Origin: Geobacillus genomosp. 3
GTDB taxonomy: Bacteria; Bacillota; Bacilli; Bacillales; Anoxybacillaceae
Direction of reading: 5' to 3'
Length of the DNA: 64,000 nt
NCBI RefSeq assembly: GCF_000445995.2
Contig: NC_022080.4
Span: 24,001 to 88,000, forward strand
The translations under genes and the position numbers were made by a program. Numbering within the stretch: the first letter of the stretch is position 1; the number at the start of each line of letters is the position of its first letter. This document shows positions 43,444 through 53,603 of this stretch, one piece after another. The notes beneath the pieces are model-generated. The model did no database searches. It was not told the origin of the DNA and saw only the letters and a program-made list of their open reading frames with translations.

Positions 43444-43842
43444 ATGTCGATTGAAGTAGGCAGCAAGTTACAAGGCAAAGTCACAGGTATTACGAAATTC
43501 GGGGCGTTTGTAGAGCTGCCGGAGGGTGTGACAGGGCTCGTTCATATTAGCGAAGTAGCCGATAACTATGTCAAGGACATTAACGATCATTTGAAAGTCG
43601 GCGACATGGTATATGTCAAGGTGATCAACGTCGGTCAAGACGGAAAAATCGGCCTGTCCATTCGCAAAGCAAAAGATACGCCTTCTTCACAGCGGCCGCG
43701 CCACCGGGCGCACGACCGTTCTGCGGCTGACAGTTTAGAACAAAAAATTAGCCGTTTCCTCAAAGAAAGCGAGGACCGACTGGCGTCGTTGCGCCGCCAT
43801 ACGGAATCGAAGCGGGGAGGTCGTGGAGCGAGACGCGGGTAA
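43444..43842 (+). CDS. yabR: S1 domain RNA-binding protein YabR
   Basis: 132 residues. One S1 domain (about 1-75: GSKLQGKVTGITKFGAFVELPEGVTGLVHISEVA, quoted in part) followed by a basic, low-complexity tail rich in Arg, Ser and Gly. Close to ribosome-associated YabR/S1-like proteins of Firmicutes; the precise role is not established. SD AAGGAGGAG. A consensus promoter predicts high expression. Confidence 0.9.
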   Translation: MSIEVGSKLQGKVTGITKFGAFVELPEGVTGLVHISEVADNYVKDINDHLKVGDMVYVKVINVGQDGKIGLSIRKAKDTPSSQRPRHRAHDRSAADSLEQKISRFLKESEDRLASLRRHTESKRGGRGARRG

Positions 43843-43889
43843 CTTGCTGCTGAATACATGTCGGAAAGAGGATGAATAAGGGGGATCAC

Positions 43890-43919
43890 AAGCATCCATT
43901 GTTATGGATGCTTCTTTGT
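43890..43919 (+). terminator. Terminator after yabR
   Basis: AAGCATCCAT (43890-43899), loop TGTT, ATGGATGCTT (43904-43913), CTTTGTTT. Confidence 0.82.
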
Positions 43920-43974
43920 TTCAACGGCAAAAGTGAAGGGTACATTTTCCTTGTGCATTTTTTCGCCTTGTATA

Positions 43975-44003
43975 TTGACAATCGGCATCCCCTCTATTAT
44001 GAT
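43975..44003 (+). promoter_or_regulatory. Promoter of the tRNA-Met/tRNA-Glu pair
   Basis: TTGACA (43975-43980), 17-nt spacer, TATGAT (43998-44003). Confidence 0.82.
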
Positions 44004-44020
44004 ATTAACTGTTGCCACAC

Positions 44021-44094
44021 GGCGGTGTAGCTCAGCTGGCTAGAGCGTACGGTTCATACCCGTGAGGTCGGGGGTTCGATCCCCTCCACCGCCA
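44021..44094 (+). tRNA. trnSL-Met: tRNA-Met (CAT), elongator type
   Basis: Acceptor arms GGCGGTG (44021-44027) and CACCGCC (44087-44093), discriminator A at 44094, no CCA encoded, anticodon CAT at 44055-44057. The G1-C72 pair argues against the initiator. Nearly identical to the B. subtilis elongator Met tRNA in the same place; an Ile-lysidine tRNA is less likely. Confidence 0.92.
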
Positions 44095-44108
44095 CTCAAA
44101 TACTATAT

Positions 44109-44180
44109 GGCCCGTTGGTCAAGTGGTTAAGACACCGCCCTTTCACGGCGGTAACACGGGTTCGAATCCCGTACGGGTCA
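44109..44180 (+). tRNA. trnSL-Glu: tRNA-Glu (TTC)
   Basis: Acceptor arms GGCCCGT (44109-44115) and ACGGGTC (44173-44179), discriminator A, no CCA encoded, anticodon TTC at 44142-44144 in the loop CTTTCAC. Confidence 0.95.
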
Positions 44181-44184
44181 TCGC

Positions 44185-44222
44185 AAACGAGCATGTGCCA
44201 TTGAGCGACATGCTCGTTTTTT
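44185..44222 (+). terminator. Terminator of the tRNA pair
   Basis: AAACGAGCATGT (44185-44196) with ACATGCTCGTTT (44208-44219), T-run to 44222. Confidence 0.92.
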
Positions 44223-44309
44223 CTTTTCGTCTGCTTCTGTCGGAACAAGTATACTGCCGGCGCATCATGGGAGAAAACGTCGAACGATTTTTCATTTCGC
44301 TCCGTCATT

Positions 44310-44342
44310 TTGACAAATTTCTGACAATTTTAAATATATAAT
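44310..44342 (+). promoter_or_regulatory. spoIIE promoter with 21-nt spacer and Spo0A boxes
   Basis: Consensus TTGACA (44310-44315) and TATAAT (44337-44342) are 21 nt apart, the unusual spacing of Spo0A-activated sigma-A promoters. 0A-like boxes: CGTCGAA (44279-44285, one mismatch) and, on the minus strand over the -35, TGTCAAA (44316-44310, one mismatch). Confidence 0.8.
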
Positions 44343-44378
44343 AGGGGGTAATAGAAAAGCAAAGGAGAGGATCGGGGA

Positions 44379-46856
44379 ATGGAAAGAGTAGAAAGAGGGA
44401 CAGTGCGCCGCATTTCGGGAGTGCCGATTCATGACACACAAGCGACCGTATCGCGTTGGATGCGCCATGTGAAGCTGCGCCTTGGCCATCTGTTCGTTCA
44501 TCAAGGATTTTTGCTTCTTCTTGTCGGCTTTTTGCTTGGCCGGGCGTTAATTTTGGCGAAATTGACCCCGTTTGCGCTGCCGTTTTTCGTTTCCGTCTAT
44601 ATGTTGCGCCGTGACAAGGCGGCCTTCGCTTTAGTTTCGCTGCTGGCTGGCGCTTTGACGCTGTCGTTTGATACCGTGCTGTTTGTCGGTGTTTCCATTT
44701 TTGGTTTCCTCTTTATTTATGGATGGGTGCGGAAAGTGATTAGCGAATCATTGAAAATCGTGCCGTTCGTCGTTTTTGTAGTTTCGTTGGCAACGAAATG
44801 GCTGATCTCCTATTACTGGATTGGGGAGCGAACGGCGTATGGGACGGCCATGGCGGTTGTGGAGGCCGGGCTGTCGCTCGTGCTGACATTGATTTTTATG
44901 CAAAGTATTCCGCTGTTGACGGTAAGGAAGCATAAACATGCGCTGCGGGCGGAAGAAATCATTTCATTGATTATTTTGTTGGCTTCGATGCTGACCGGGA
45001 TGATCGGCTGGTCGGCGTACGGCTTATCGCTCGAACATGTCATGTCGCGCTATCTCGTTTTATTGTTTGCGTTTGTAGCCGGGGCGGCAACCGGTTCGAC
45101 CGTTGGAGTCGTCACCGGGCTCGTTTTAAGCTTGGCGAACGTCGGCAACTTGTCAGAAATGAGCTTGCTTGCTTTTGCCGGACTGCTCGGTGGGCTGCTG
45201 AAAGAAGGGCGAAAGCTCGGGGTGGCGTTTGGGCTCATTGTCGCGACGTTGTTGATGGGCTTGTACGGGGACGGAAAAGCCGAGCTCGTGCCGACGCTGC
45301 TTGAATCAGGCATCGCTGTTGTGCTGTTTTTGTTTACCGCCCGTTCGTTGACAGAGAAAATTGCGAAACATATTCCTGGTACGGCTGAATACATCAATGA
45401 ACAACAGCAATACGTCCGCAAAATCCGCGATGTGACGGCACAGCGTGTCTCACAATTTTCGAACGTCTTTCAAGCGCTGGCGGAAAGCTTTTTGCCTGAG
45501 CCGCTGTCGGATGCCGACGAATACCGCGAGCGGGAGGTGGATTATTTTCTCGGCGATATTACCGAAAAGACGTGCCAAACGTGCTTTAAGAAAGCGCAAT
45601 GTTGGGCGGCCAACTTTAGTACAACTTATGCGTATATGAAGCAAATGATGCATGAGGCGGACGAAAAAACGTTGACGCAAAACCATCAGCTGTTGCGCGA
45701 ATGGGAGCGGTATTGCGTCAAAGCCGGCAAAGTTGTTGATGCAGTTGAAAAAGAGATGGTGACTTATCAGGCCAACCGCAAGCTTAAACGGCAAGTTTAC
45801 GAAAGCCGGAAGCTCGTTGCCGAGCAGTTGTTGGGAGTTTCACAAGTCATGGACGATTTTGCGAAGGAGATTCAGAAGGAGCGCGAAAACCATTATTTTC
45901 AAGAAGAACAAATTTACCATGCCTTGCAAGAGTTTGGCATCGAAATCGGACATGTCGATATTTACAGTTTAGAAAAAGGAAGTATCGATATTGAAATGAG
46001 CATTCCTTACTGCGAGGGGCGCGGTGAGTGTGAAAAACTGATCGCGCCGATGCTGTCGGACATTTTAGGAGAGACGATTGTCGTCAAGCGGGAGGAATGT
46101 GCTGCTTACCCGAATGGGTATTGCCGTGTTGCCTTCGGTTCGACGAAAGCGTTTGTCGTCGAGACGGGTGTGGCGTTCGCGGCCAAAGGGGGCGGACTCA
46201 TTTCCGGTGACAGCTATGCAACGATTGAGCTTGGCACCGGCAAATATGCGGTCGCCATCAGCGACGGCATGGGCAACGGGGAGCGGGCGCATGACGAAAG
46301 CCGTGAGACGTTGCATTTGCTGCAAAAAATCTTGCAAACAGGAATGGATGAATCGATCGCCATTAAATCCATCAATTCCATTTTGGCGTTGCGGACGACG
46401 GAAGATATGTATGCGACGCTTGATTTGGCGATCATCGATTTGCAAAACGCGGCGACGAAGTTTTTGAAAATCGGGTCGACGCCAAGCTTCATTAAGCGCG
46501 GCGACAAGGTGATGAAAGTGGAGGCAAGCAATTTGCCGATGGGCATTATTAAGGAAGTTGAATTCGATGTGGTTAGCGAACAGTTGAAATCGGGCGACTT
46601 GCTTATTATGATGAGCGATGGGGTGTTTGAGGGGCCGATGAATGTGGAGAACCATGACGCTTGGATGAAACGGAAAATTCAAGAGTTGAAAACGACCGAC
46701 CCGCAAGAAGTCGCCGATGTGATCATGGAAGAAGTGATCCGTCAGTGCGGTGGGGAAATTGAAGATGATATGACGGTCGTTGTCGCCAAAGTGCGGCACA
46801 ACACGCCAAAATGGGCGACGATTCCCGCGTATATGTATATGAAAAAGGCGCAGTAA
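44379..46856 (+). CDS. spoIIE: Stage II sporulation protein E (SpoIIE), PP2C phosphatase
   Basis: 825 residues. About ten membrane helices (roughly 45-320), a central FtsZ-interacting and oligomerization region, and a C-terminal PP2C-type phosphatase (about 590-805) with IELGTGKYAVAISDGMGNG (metal-binding Asp in DGMG), and SDGVFEGP. It dephosphorylates SpoIIAA to free sigma-F in the forespore and acts in polar septum formation. ATG with SD AAAGGAGAGG. Follows the tRNA pair as in B. subtilis. Confidence 0.97.
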   Translation: MERVERGTVRRISGVPIHDTQATVSRWMRHVKLRLGHLFVHQGFLLLLVGFLLGRALILAKLTPFALPFFVSVYMLRRDKAAFALVSLLAGALTLSFDTVLFVGVSIFGFLFIYGWVRKVISESLKIVPFVVFVVSLATKWLISYYWIGERTAYGTAMAVVEAGLSLVLTLIFMQSIPLLTVRKHKHALRAEEIISLIILLASMLTGMIGWSAYGLSLEHVMSRYLVLLFAFVAGAATGSTVGVVTGLVLSLANVGNLSEMSLLAFAGLLGGLLKEGRKLGVAFGLIVATLLMGLYGDGKAELVPTLLESGIAVVLFLFTARSLTEKIAKHIPGTAEYINEQQQYVRKIRDVTAQRVSQFSNVFQALAESFLPEPLSDADEYREREVDYFLGDITEKTCQTCFKKAQCWAANFSTTYAYMKQMMHEADEKTLTQNHQLLREWERYCVKAGKVVDAVEKEMVTYQANRKLKRQVYESRKLVAEQLLGVSQVMDDFAKEIQKERENHYFQEEQIYHALQEFGIEIGHVDIYSLEKGSIDIEMSIPYCEGRGECEKLIAPMLSDILGETIVVKREECAAYPNGYCRVAFGSTKAFVVETGVAFAAKGGGLISGDSYATIELGTGKYAVAISDGMGNGERAHDESRETLHLLQKILQTGMDESIAIKSINSILALRTTEDMYATLDLAIIDLQNAATKFLKIGSTPSFIKRGDKVMKVEASNLPMGIIKEVEFDVVSEQLKSGDLLIMMSDGVFEGPMNVENHDAWMKRKIQELKTTDPQEVADVIMEEVIRQCGGEIEDDMTVVVAKVRHNTPKWATIPAYMYMKKAQ

Positions 46857-46922
46857 TGCGCGTATAAAAACGCTCCCCTACGGCGATGATGGTAATACTA
46901 TTCGCCAAGGAGGGGAACGAAC

Positions 46923-47663
46923 ATGCGGAAGGGAACGTTGCGGCAAATTTTGTTGATTACGGACGGCTGCTCGAATCATGGCGAGGACCCGGCTGCGATA
47001 GCGGCATTGGCGCGCGAACAAGGCATTACGGTGAACGTGATCGGCGTGTTGGACAAAGATACGATCGACGAAAATGGACAGCGGGAAATTGAAGCGATTG
47101 CGGCTGCCGGTGGCGGCATGAGCCAAGTCGTGTACGCGAAGCAGCTGTCGCAGACGGTGCAGATGGTGACGCGCCAGGCGATGACACAAACATTGCAAGG
47201 GCTCGTGAACCGCGAGTTGAAACAAATCTTTGGTTCGGACGTTTCGCTTGAAGATTTGCCGCCGGACAAGCGCGGCGAAGTGATGGAAGTCGTCGATGAG
47301 CTCGGGGAAACGGCTGCGCTCGACGTGCTTATTTTAATCGATACAAGCGGGAGCATGAAGACGAAATTGCCAACGGTCAAAGAGGCGCTCGTCGATTTAT
47401 CGCTCAGTTTAAATGCACGCATGGGCGAAAATCGTTTTTCCGTGTTCATCTTCCCGGGCAAACGGAATTGCGCTGAGAAAATGATGGACTGGACGCCGAA
47501 AATTGAAGAGCTGTCCACTGTCTTTCCGAAATTGGCGTCAGGCGGACTGACGCCGACAGGGCCGGCTCTGCGCGAAGCGATCGCCTATTTCGGCCGCAAA
47601 CGGTCGCTAAGGAGCTGGATTGGCGATGGCGATGAACCATACGTCGAAGAATCGTCTTTGTAA
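46923..47663 (+). CDS. yabS: VWA-domain protein YabS
   Basis: 246 residues. The C-terminal half has a von Willebrand A domain with the MIDAS motif DTSGS (about 139-143) and later Thr and Asp metal-site candidates (GLTPTG). The N-terminal half also begins with a VWA-like ILLITDGCSNHGEDP. In B. subtilis it forms a unit with the kinase yabT. Function unknown, but pairs of VWA and Ser/Thr kinase genes are common. SD GGAGGGG. The 3' end overlaps yabT. Confidence 0.85.
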   Translation: MRKGTLRQILLITDGCSNHGEDPAAIAALAREQGITVNVIGVLDKDTIDENGQREIEAIAAAGGGMSQVVYAKQLSQTVQMVTRQAMTQTLQGLVNRELKQIFGSDVSLEDLPPDKRGEVMEVVDELGETAALDVLILIDTSGSMKTKLPTVKEALVDLSLSLNARMGENRFSVFIFPGKRNCAEKMMDWTPKIEELSTVFPKLASGGLTPTGPALREAIAYFGRKRSLRSWIGDGDEPYVEESSL

Positions 47664-48603
47664 TCTTCCACCCGGCACGGTCGTTACCGGTAAATGGAAT
47701 GGCCGTTCGTATCGACTGTTGCGGCAGCTCGGCAGCGGAGCGAACGGCGTCGTTTACTTGGCAGAGAGCGGCCGCCAACGCGTCGCTGTCAAACTGAGCG
47801 ACGATTATGCGTCATTGGCCTCGGAAATGAACATATTGCGCCGTTTTTCTAAGGTCCAGGGGGTCGCCCTCGGGCCTTCTTTGCTAGAAGCGGATGACTG
47901 GCGAAGCCCGTTCGGGCGAGAAACGATCCCGTTTTATGTCATGGAGTATATTGAAGGGGAAAACTTCACTACCTTTGTCCGCCGCCGCGGGAAAGAGTGG
48001 GCGCCGGTATTGCTCGTGCAGTTGTTGTCCGTGCTCGAGCGGCTGCATGGGGAGGGATGGGTGTTTGGCGATTTAAAACCGGATAATTTAATCGTCACCG
48101 GATCACCACCGTCCGTCCGGCTGTTGGATGTAGGGGGAACGACGTTGCAAGGAAGGGCGGTTAAAGAGTTTACCGAGCTGTATGACCGCGGCTATTGGGG
48201 GCTTGGGTCGCGCAAAGCGGAGCCGTCGTATGACTTGTTTTCAGCGGCGATGGTGATGATTGCGTCCTGTTATCCGGGGCGTCTCGAGAAAAAAGGCGAC
48301 GGGCGGGCGCAACTGTTGGGCATTATCGAGGCGGACCGCTGTTTAGCCCCGTATAAGGATGTTTTACAAAAAGCGCTCGACGGCCGATATGCGAAAGCAG
48401 CGGACATGCGCCGTGACTTATTGGCTGCTTCTTCGCGCCGGTTAGGCGTGAAAAACGAAACAAAATCAACAGCGCCGAACCGTCGATTGGGGCGGCGGAC
48501 GAAAAAGCGTCGCAAAGTGGGCGCCATTGCCGAAACGATGTTGATCGCGGCCTTGTTGCTTGGCGCATACGGTTTATATATATATTGGCAACTAACGATG
48601 TAA
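47626..48603 (+). CDS. yabT: Hanks-type Ser/Thr protein kinase YabT
   Basis: 325 residues. Kinase domain (about 25-265): Gly loop LGSGANGVVY, VAIK-type Lys in RVAVKLS, catalytic loop GDLKPDN with HRD replaced by FGD (also in B. subtilis YabT), and a DVGG in place of DFG. A C-terminal single transmembrane helix (about 302-322). B. subtilis YabT is activated by DNA and phosphorylates RecA and other targets at sporulation. The start is uncertain: ATG 47626, ATG 47632 or TTG 47620 after AAGGAG. It overlaps yabS by 38 nt. Confidence 0.88.
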   Translation: MAMNHTSKNRLCNLPPGTVVTGKWNGRSYRLLRQLGSGANGVVYLAESGRQRVAVKLSDDYASLASEMNILRRFSKVQGVALGPSLLEADDWRSPFGRETIPFYVMEYIEGENFTTFVRRRGKEWAPVLLVQLLSVLERLHGEGWVFGDLKPDNLIVTGSPPSVRLLDVGGTTLQGRAVKEFTELYDRGYWGLGSRKAEPSYDLFSAAMVMIASCYPGRLEKKGDGRAQLLGIIEADRCLAPYKDVLQKALDGRYAKAADMRRDLLAASSRRLGVKNETKSTAPNRRLGRRTKKRRKVGAIAETMLIAALLLGAYGLYIYWQLTM

Positions 48604-48607
48604 TTTA

Positions 48608-48616
48608 TGGTACAAT
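48608..48616 (+). promoter_or_regulatory. Candidate extended -10 promoter for tilS
   Basis: TGGTACAAT (48608-48616) has the extended TGn and a near-consensus -10; the -35 is poor. It lies 43 nt before the tilS start. Confidence 0.4.
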
Positions 48617-48658
48617 AGCTATCGACGAAGCTAAAAGAGGGCAAAGAGGTTTTTTAGC

Positions 48659-50053
48659 ATGGTTGATAAAGTGCGCGCGTTTATTGACAGACATGAGTTG
48701 CTTACAGAAGGAGCGACGGTCGTTGTCGGCGTTTCTGGTGGCCCGGATTCGCTCGCTCTTTTGCATCTTTTATCTTCTCTTCGGGATGAGTGGAAGCTCC
48801 GGCTCGTAGCGGCCCATGTCGACCATATGTTGCGCGGGCGGGAATCGGAAGAAGAGATGGAATTTGTGAAACATTTTTGCGCTGAGCACCGTATTTTATG
48901 TGAAGCAGTGCAAATCGACGTCCCGGCTTTTCAGCGGCGAACGGGTCTCGGTGTCCAGGAGGCGGCGCGGAACTGCCGGTATCACTTTTTTGCCGAACTG
49001 GTGAAAAAGCATCAAGCCCAATACATCGCTTTAGGCCACCACGGCGATGATCAAGTCGAGACGATTTTAATGCGGCTTGTGCGCGGCAGCACAAGCAAAG
49101 GGTATGCCGGCATTCCCGTTAAACGGCCGTTTCATGGCAGCTATCTCATTCGCCCGTTTTTAGCCGTCAGCCGGGCAGAAATCGAGGACTACTGTGAAAA
49201 GGAAGGGCTGACCCCACGCCGGGATCCAAGCAATGAGAAAGATGAGTATACGCGCAACCGATTTCGCCATCATATCGTTCCGCTGTTGAAACAGGAAAAT
49301 CCACGCTTGCATGAACGGTTTCAACAATATAGCGAAATAATGGCGGAAGATGAACAATTTTTGGAGGAATTAGCAACGGACGCGCTGAATAAAGTAATGG
49401 AAAAACAAAATAGCGATACCGTGCTGCGCATCGCCCCGTTTTTGGCGCTGCCGCGGCCGCTGCAGCGCCGGGCGTTGCAGCTGTTGCTTCTCCGCCTTTA
49501 CGGAGGCGTTCCGCCGGTGTTGACTTCTGTGCATATCGGTCATATACTGATGCTTTGCGAACGCGGCCGTCCTTCCGGCATGCTCGATTTACCGAAAGGG
49601 TTGAAAGTGATTCGTTCGTATGATCGTTGTTTGTTTACGTTCGGCTTGCAGTGTTGCGCTCAAGGCTATTGGTTGCAGCTGCCGGTTCCGGCGCTATTGC
49701 CTCTCCCAAACGGTTACGTAATCATGAGTGAATTTGGGGAACACTATCCGAGAAAGCAGTTGGGAAATGATTCGTTCGTGGTTGACCCCGCTACGGTTTC
49801 TCTTCCGCTTCACGTACGGACGCGCCGCACCGGCGACCGGATGGTTTTGAAGGGAACGGGAGGTACGAAGAAAATTAAGGAAATTTTCATTGAGGCGAAA
49901 ATTCCGCGGACAGAAAGGGACTGTTGGCCGATTGTAGAAGATGCCGACGGCCGCATCCTTTGGGTGCCCGGACTGAAAAAATCGGCTTTTGAAGCCAAGG
50001 AGCGTGGGCAAGCCCGCTATATTTTGCTTCACTATCAGGCGATGAACAGCTAG
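48659..50053 (+). CDS. tilS: tRNA(Ile)-lysidine synthase
   Basis: 464 residues. Converts C34 of tRNA-Ile(CAU) to lysidine so that it reads AUA. PP-loop [14 protein letters not shown] (about 25-38), [11 protein letters not shown], the N-terminal catalytic domain to about 210, then the linker and C-terminal tRNA-recognition domain. ATG with AAAGAGG upstream. Operon tilS-hprT-ftsH as in B. subtilis. Confidence 0.95.
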   Translation: MVDKVRAFIDRHELLTEGATVVVGVSGGPDSLALLHLLSSLRDEWKLRLVAAHVDHMLRGRESEEEMEFVKHFCAEHRILCEAVQIDVPAFQRRTGLGVQEAARNCRYHFFAELVKKHQAQYIALGHHGDDQVETILMRLVRGSTSKGYAGIPVKRPFHGSYLIRPFLAVSRAEIEDYCEKEGLTPRRDPSNEKDEYTRNRFRHHIVPLLKQENPRLHERFQQYSEIMAEDEQFLEELATDALNKVMEKQNSDTVLRIAPFLALPRPLQRRALQLLLLRLYGGVPPVLTSVHIGHILMLCERGRPSGMLDLPKGLKVIRSYDRCLFTFGLQCCAQGYWLQLPVPALLPLPNGYVIMSEFGEHYPRKQLGNDSFVVDPATVSLPLHVRTRRTGDRMVLKGTGGTKKIKEIFIEAKIPRTERDCWPIVEDADGRILWVPGLKKSAFEAKERGQARYILLHYQAMNS

Positions 50054-50064
50054 GAGGAAAAAAG

Positions 50065-50610
50065 ATGGGGATGAAAGACGATATTCAAAAAGTGCTAATC
50101 ACCGAGGAAGAAATTCAGGCAAAGGTAAAAGAGCTAGGCGGCATGTTAACGGAGGAGTATGATGGCCGTTTTCCGCTCGCCGTCGGCGTTCTTAAAGGGG
50201 CCATGCCGTTTATGGCCGACTTGTTGAAACATATTGATACATACTTGGAAATGGATTTTATGGATGTTTCGAGCTATGGCAGTGCGACCGTTTCGTCTGG
50301 GGAAGTAAAAATTGTCAAAGACTTAAACACATCTGTCGAAGGCCGCGACATTTTGATTATTGAAGATATTATTGATAGCGGGCTGACGCTCAGCTATCTA
50401 GTCGATTTATTCCGTTACCGGAAAGCGAATTCGATTAAAATCGTCACCCTCCTTGACAAGCCATCCGGACGCAAAGCCGATATCCAAGCCGACTACACTG
50501 GATTTACGGTTCCAGATGAGTTCGTCGTCGGCTATGGTCTCGATTATGCGGAAAAATATCGCAACCTCCCGTTTATCGGTGTCTTAAAGCCAGAAGTGTA
50601 CAAAAAATAA
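50065..50610 (+). CDS. hpt: Hypoxanthine-guanine phosphoribosyltransferase
   Basis: 181 residues; hprT in B. subtilis. Salvages hypoxanthine and guanine using PRPP. The PRPP loop [14 protein letters not shown] (about 95-108) and the [11 protein letters not shown] flap segment are intact, and the [21 protein letters not shown]-terminus is typical. SD AGGAGG at seven bases. In B. subtilis HprT is also reported to contact FtsH-linked regulation with TilS; here it sits between the two. Confidence 0.96.
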   Translation: MGMKDDIQKVLITEEEIQAKVKELGGMLTEEYDGRFPLAVGVLKGAMPFMADLLKHIDTYLEMDFMDVSSYGSATVSSGEVKIVKDLNTSVEGRDILIIEDIIDSGLTLSYLVDLFRYRKANSIKIVTLLDKPSGRKADIQADYTGFTVPDEFVVGYGLDYAEKYRNLPFIGVLKPEVYKK

Positions 50611-50634
50611 GGCGGTTGCTGTGCGGCGGCCGAA

Positions 50635-50663
50635 TTGTTTGTATTTAGCCAAATTTCTATGAT
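50635..50663 (+). promoter_or_regulatory. Candidate promoter for ftsH
   Basis: TTGTTT (50635-50640), 17-nt spacer, TATGAT (50658-50663). Confidence 0.6.
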
Positions 50664-50704
50664 AGTATTGAGTATAGTGTGTTTCATATGGGAGGAGGCA
50701 AGCA

Positions 50705-52606
50705 ATGAACCGGATTTTCCGTAACACCATCTTTTATTTGCTGATTTTCCTCGTCGTAATCGGCGTCGTCAGTTTTTTTAACGGCACGAATCAGCGAACC
50801 GAGCCGATGACGTACGATGCGTTTATCACCCATCTGGAAAACGGGGACGTTGAGTCGTTTTCCATTAAGCCGGAGCGCGGCGTATATGAAATTAGGGGTC
50901 AATTGAAAACATATAATGAAGGGCAATATTTTTCCACCTATGTCATGAACAGTGATAAAGTGCTTGACCGTATCGACGCAGCGGCGGCACGGACGCGGGT
51001 GGAAGTAATGCCAGCGGATGAAACGAGCGGATGGGTGACGTTTTTCACATCCATTATTCCGTTTGTCATTATTTTTATTTTGTTTTTCTTCTTGTTGAAT
51101 CAAGCGCAAGGCGGCGGCAGCCGGGTGATGAATTTCGGCAAAAGCCGGGCGCGGCTGTACACAGATGACAAGCGGAAAGTCCGTTTCCGCGATGTGGCTG
51201 GGGCGGACGAGGAAAAAGAAGAGCTCGTGGAAATTGTTGAGTTTTTGAAAGACCCACGCAAATTCGCCGAACTTGGCGCCCGCATTCCAAAAGGGGTGCT
51301 GCTTGTCGGACCGCCGGGTACGGGGAAAACGCTGTTGGCGCGTGCAGTGGCCGGGGAAGCAGGCGTGCCGTTTTTCTCGATCAGCGGATCCGATTTCGTG
51401 GAAATGTTCGTCGGGGTCGGTGCGTCGCGCGTGCGCGACTTGTTTGAAACAGCGAAAAAGAACGCACCGTGCATCATTTTCATCGACGAGATTGACGCCG
51501 TCGGCCGCCAGCGCGGCGCCGGCCTTGGCGGCGGCCACGATGAGCGCGAGCAAACACTCAACCAGCTGCTTGTCGAAATGGACGGCTTTAACGGGAATGA
51601 AGGGATCATCATTATTGCGGCGACGAACCGGCCGGACATTTTAGACCCAGCGCTGTTGCGTCCCGGCCGCTTCGACCGGCAAATCACTGTCGATCGTCCG
51701 GACGTAAAAGGGCGTGAAGCAGTGTTGCGCGTCCACGCCCGCAACAAGCCGCTTGATGAATCGATTGACTTAAAGGCGATCGCCATGCGGACACCGGGAT
51801 TTTCCGGGGCCGATTTGGAAAACTTGTTGAACGAAGCAGCGCTTGTCGCGGCGCGCCGCAACAAAAAGAAAATCGATATGAGCGATATCGATGAAGCGAC
51901 CGATCGCGTCATCGCCGGACCGGCGAAAAAAAGCCGCGTCATTTCGGAAAAAGAACGGCGCATCGTTGCGTTTCACGAAGCCGGACATACGGTCATCGGC
52001 ATGGTGCTTGCCGACGCGGAAATGGTGCATAAAGTGACGATCGTCCCGCGCGGCCAAGCCGGCGGTTATGCGGTGATGCTGCCGAAGGAAGATCGGTACT
52101 TTATGACAAAAGCAGAACTGAAAGACAAAATTACAGGCCTGCTCGGCGGGCGCGTCGCCGAGGAAATCGTGTTCAACGAAGTGAGCACGGGGGCCCACAA
52201 CGATTTTCAGCGAGCGACGAACATTGCACGCCGGATGGTGACGGAATTCGGGATGAGCGAAAAACTTGGCCCGCTTCAATTCGGTCAGCCGGGAGGGCAA
52301 GTGTTTTTAGGCCGCGACTTGCATAACGAGCAAAACTATAGCGATAAAATCGCCTATGAAATTGACCTGGAGATTCAACGCATCATCAAAGAGTGTTACG
52401 ACAAGGCGAAGCAAATTTTAACGCAGTATCGGGATAAATTGGATTTAATTGCCACGACACTTTTGGAAGTGGAGACGCTCGATGCTGAACAAATTAAACA
52501 TTTGTTTGAGCACGGCACGCTCCCGCCCGACCGCAACGGAAACAATAATGGGGCTGATAAAGAGAAAGGCGATGTGAAAGTCAACATTCAAAAGAAAGAG
52601 GAGTAA
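50705..52606 (+). CDS. ftsH: ATP-dependent zinc metalloprotease FtsH
   Basis: 633 residues. Two transmembrane helices (about 7-25 and 111-131) bracket a short extracytoplasmic domain. AAA+ domain with Walker A GPPGTGKT (202-209), Walker [12 protein letters not shown] (about 257-267) and second region of homology; protease with zinc motif HEAGH at 424-428. Degrades membrane and regulatory proteins, including SpoVM and Spo0E in B. subtilis. SD GGGAGGAGG. Ends with a flexible Asn/Asp-rich tail. Confidence 0.98.
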   Translation: MNRIFRNTIFYLLIFLVVIGVVSFFNGTNQRTEPMTYDAFITHLENGDVESFSIKPERGVYEIRGQLKTYNEGQYFSTYVMNSDKVLDRIDAAAARTRVEVMPADETSGWVTFFTSIIPFVIIFILFFFLLNQAQGGGSRVMNFGKSRARLYTDDKRKVRFRDVAGADEEKEELVEIVEFLKDPRKFAELGARIPKGVLLVGPPGTGKTLLARAVAGEAGVPFFSISGSDFVEMFVGVGASRVRDLFETAKKNAPCIIFIDEIDAVGRQRGAGLGGGHDEREQTLNQLLVEMDGFNGNEGIIIIAATNRPDILDPALLRPGRFDRQITVDRPDVKGREAVLRVHARNKPLDESIDLKAIAMRTPGFSGADLENLLNEAALVAARRNKKKIDMSDIDEATDRVIAGPAKKSRVISEKERRIVAFHEAGHTVIGMVLADAEMVHKVTIVPRGQAGGYAVMLPKEDRYFMTKAELKDKITGLLGGRVAEEIVFNEVSTGAHNDFQRATNIARRMVTEFGMSEKLGPLQFGQPGGQVFLGRDLHNEQNYSDKIAYEIDLEIQRIIKECYDKAKQILTQYRDKLDLIATTLLEVETLDAEQIKHLFEHGTLPPDRNGNNNGADKEKGDVKVNIQKKEE

Positions 52607-52672
52607 CGAGGCTGAACTAAAAGACCGCTACTGTCCGATGGAAGCGTCCGGTGCGTAATATGGTGATGGCAA

Positions 52673-52709
52673 AGGGTGTCCTGCTATGTTCGGGACATCC
52701 TCTTTTTTT
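52673..52709 (+). terminator. Terminator after ftsH
   Basis: AGGGTGTCC (52673-52681) with GGACATCCT (52693-52701), then CTTTTTTT. The 65 nt between the ftsH stop and this hairpin show nothing else. Confidence 0.88.
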
Positions 52710-52812
52710 GCTGTGGCTCCGAGCAGGGCGGGCGTTGGTTTTTCCCCGCAAGAAAATAAGGTATGATATGATAAAGAAAGGAATTTATTGAGGAAAAGTG
52801 GGGAATGAGGCC

Positions 52813-53589
52813 ATGATTTTTGTGTTGGACGTCGGCAATACCAATACCGTATTAGGGGTTTATGATGGCGATGAACTAAAGTACCATTGGCGCATCGAGA
52901 CGAGCCGGGCGAAAACGGAAGACGAATACGGCATGACGATTAAAGCGCTTTTGAATCATGTCGGCCTACAGTTTTCCGATATCCGCGGTATGATCATTTC
53001 CTCGGTCGTGCCGCCGATTATGTTTGCCCTTGAACGCATGTGTTTAAAATATTTCCATATTAAGCCGCTTATTGTCGGACCGGGCATTAAAACCGGGCTG
53101 GACATTAAATACGATAACCCGCGCGAAGTGGGCGCCGACCGGATTGTCAATGCGGTCGCGGGCATCCATTTGTACGGCAGCCCGCTCATTATTGTCGATT
53201 TTGGCACGGCGACGACGTATTGTTATATTAACGAACATAAACAATATATGGGAGGGGCCATTGCCCCGGGAATTATGATTTCGACAGAAGCGCTGTTCGC
53301 CCGGGCGGCAAAATTGCCGCGCATTGAAATCGCCCGCCCGGACGATATCGTTGGCAAAAATACGGTCAGCGCTATGCAAGCCGGCATTTTATACGGCTAT
53401 GTCGGACAAGTGGAAGGCATCGTGTCGCGCATGAAGGCGAAAAGCAAAGTTCCGCCGAAGGTGATCGCGACCGGCGGCCTTGCACCGCTCATCGCCAGTG
53501 AATCGGACGTGATCGATGTCGTGGATCCGTTTTTAACGTTGACCGGGCTGAAATTGTTGTATGAGAAAAACACCGAGAAAAAAGGATGA
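52813..53589 (+). CDS. coaX: Type III pantothenate kinase
   Basis: 258 residues. First step of coenzyme A synthesis. ASKHA-fold with the P-loop-like [14 protein letters not shown] (6-19), PREVGADRI, and [13 protein letters not shown]. Needs a monovalent cation and is not CoA-inhibited, as a family. ATG at 52813 with a G-rich SD (GTGGGGAATGAGG). A short spacer separates it from hslO, with which it is probably co-transcribed. Confidence 0.94.
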   Translation: MIFVLDVGNTNTVLGVYDGDELKYHWRIETSRAKTEDEYGMTIKALLNHVGLQFSDIRGMIISSVVPPIMFALERMCLKYFHIKPLIVGPGIKTGLDIKYDNPREVGADRIVNAVAGIHLYGSPLIIVDFGTATTYCYINEHKQYMGGAIAPGIMISTEALFARAAKLPRIEIARPDDIVGKNTVSAMQAGILYGYVGQVEGIVSRMKAKSKVPPKVIATGGLAPLIASESDVIDVVDPFLTLTGLKLLYEKNTEKKG

Positions 53590-53603
53590 AAGGCTTGATG
53601 AAC

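Noticed and set aside
48070..48140. YabT as an inactive pseudokinase because HRD and DFG are altered
   Set aside because: B. subtilis YabT has the same FGDLKPDN and DVGG forms and is reported active, so the changes are family traits.
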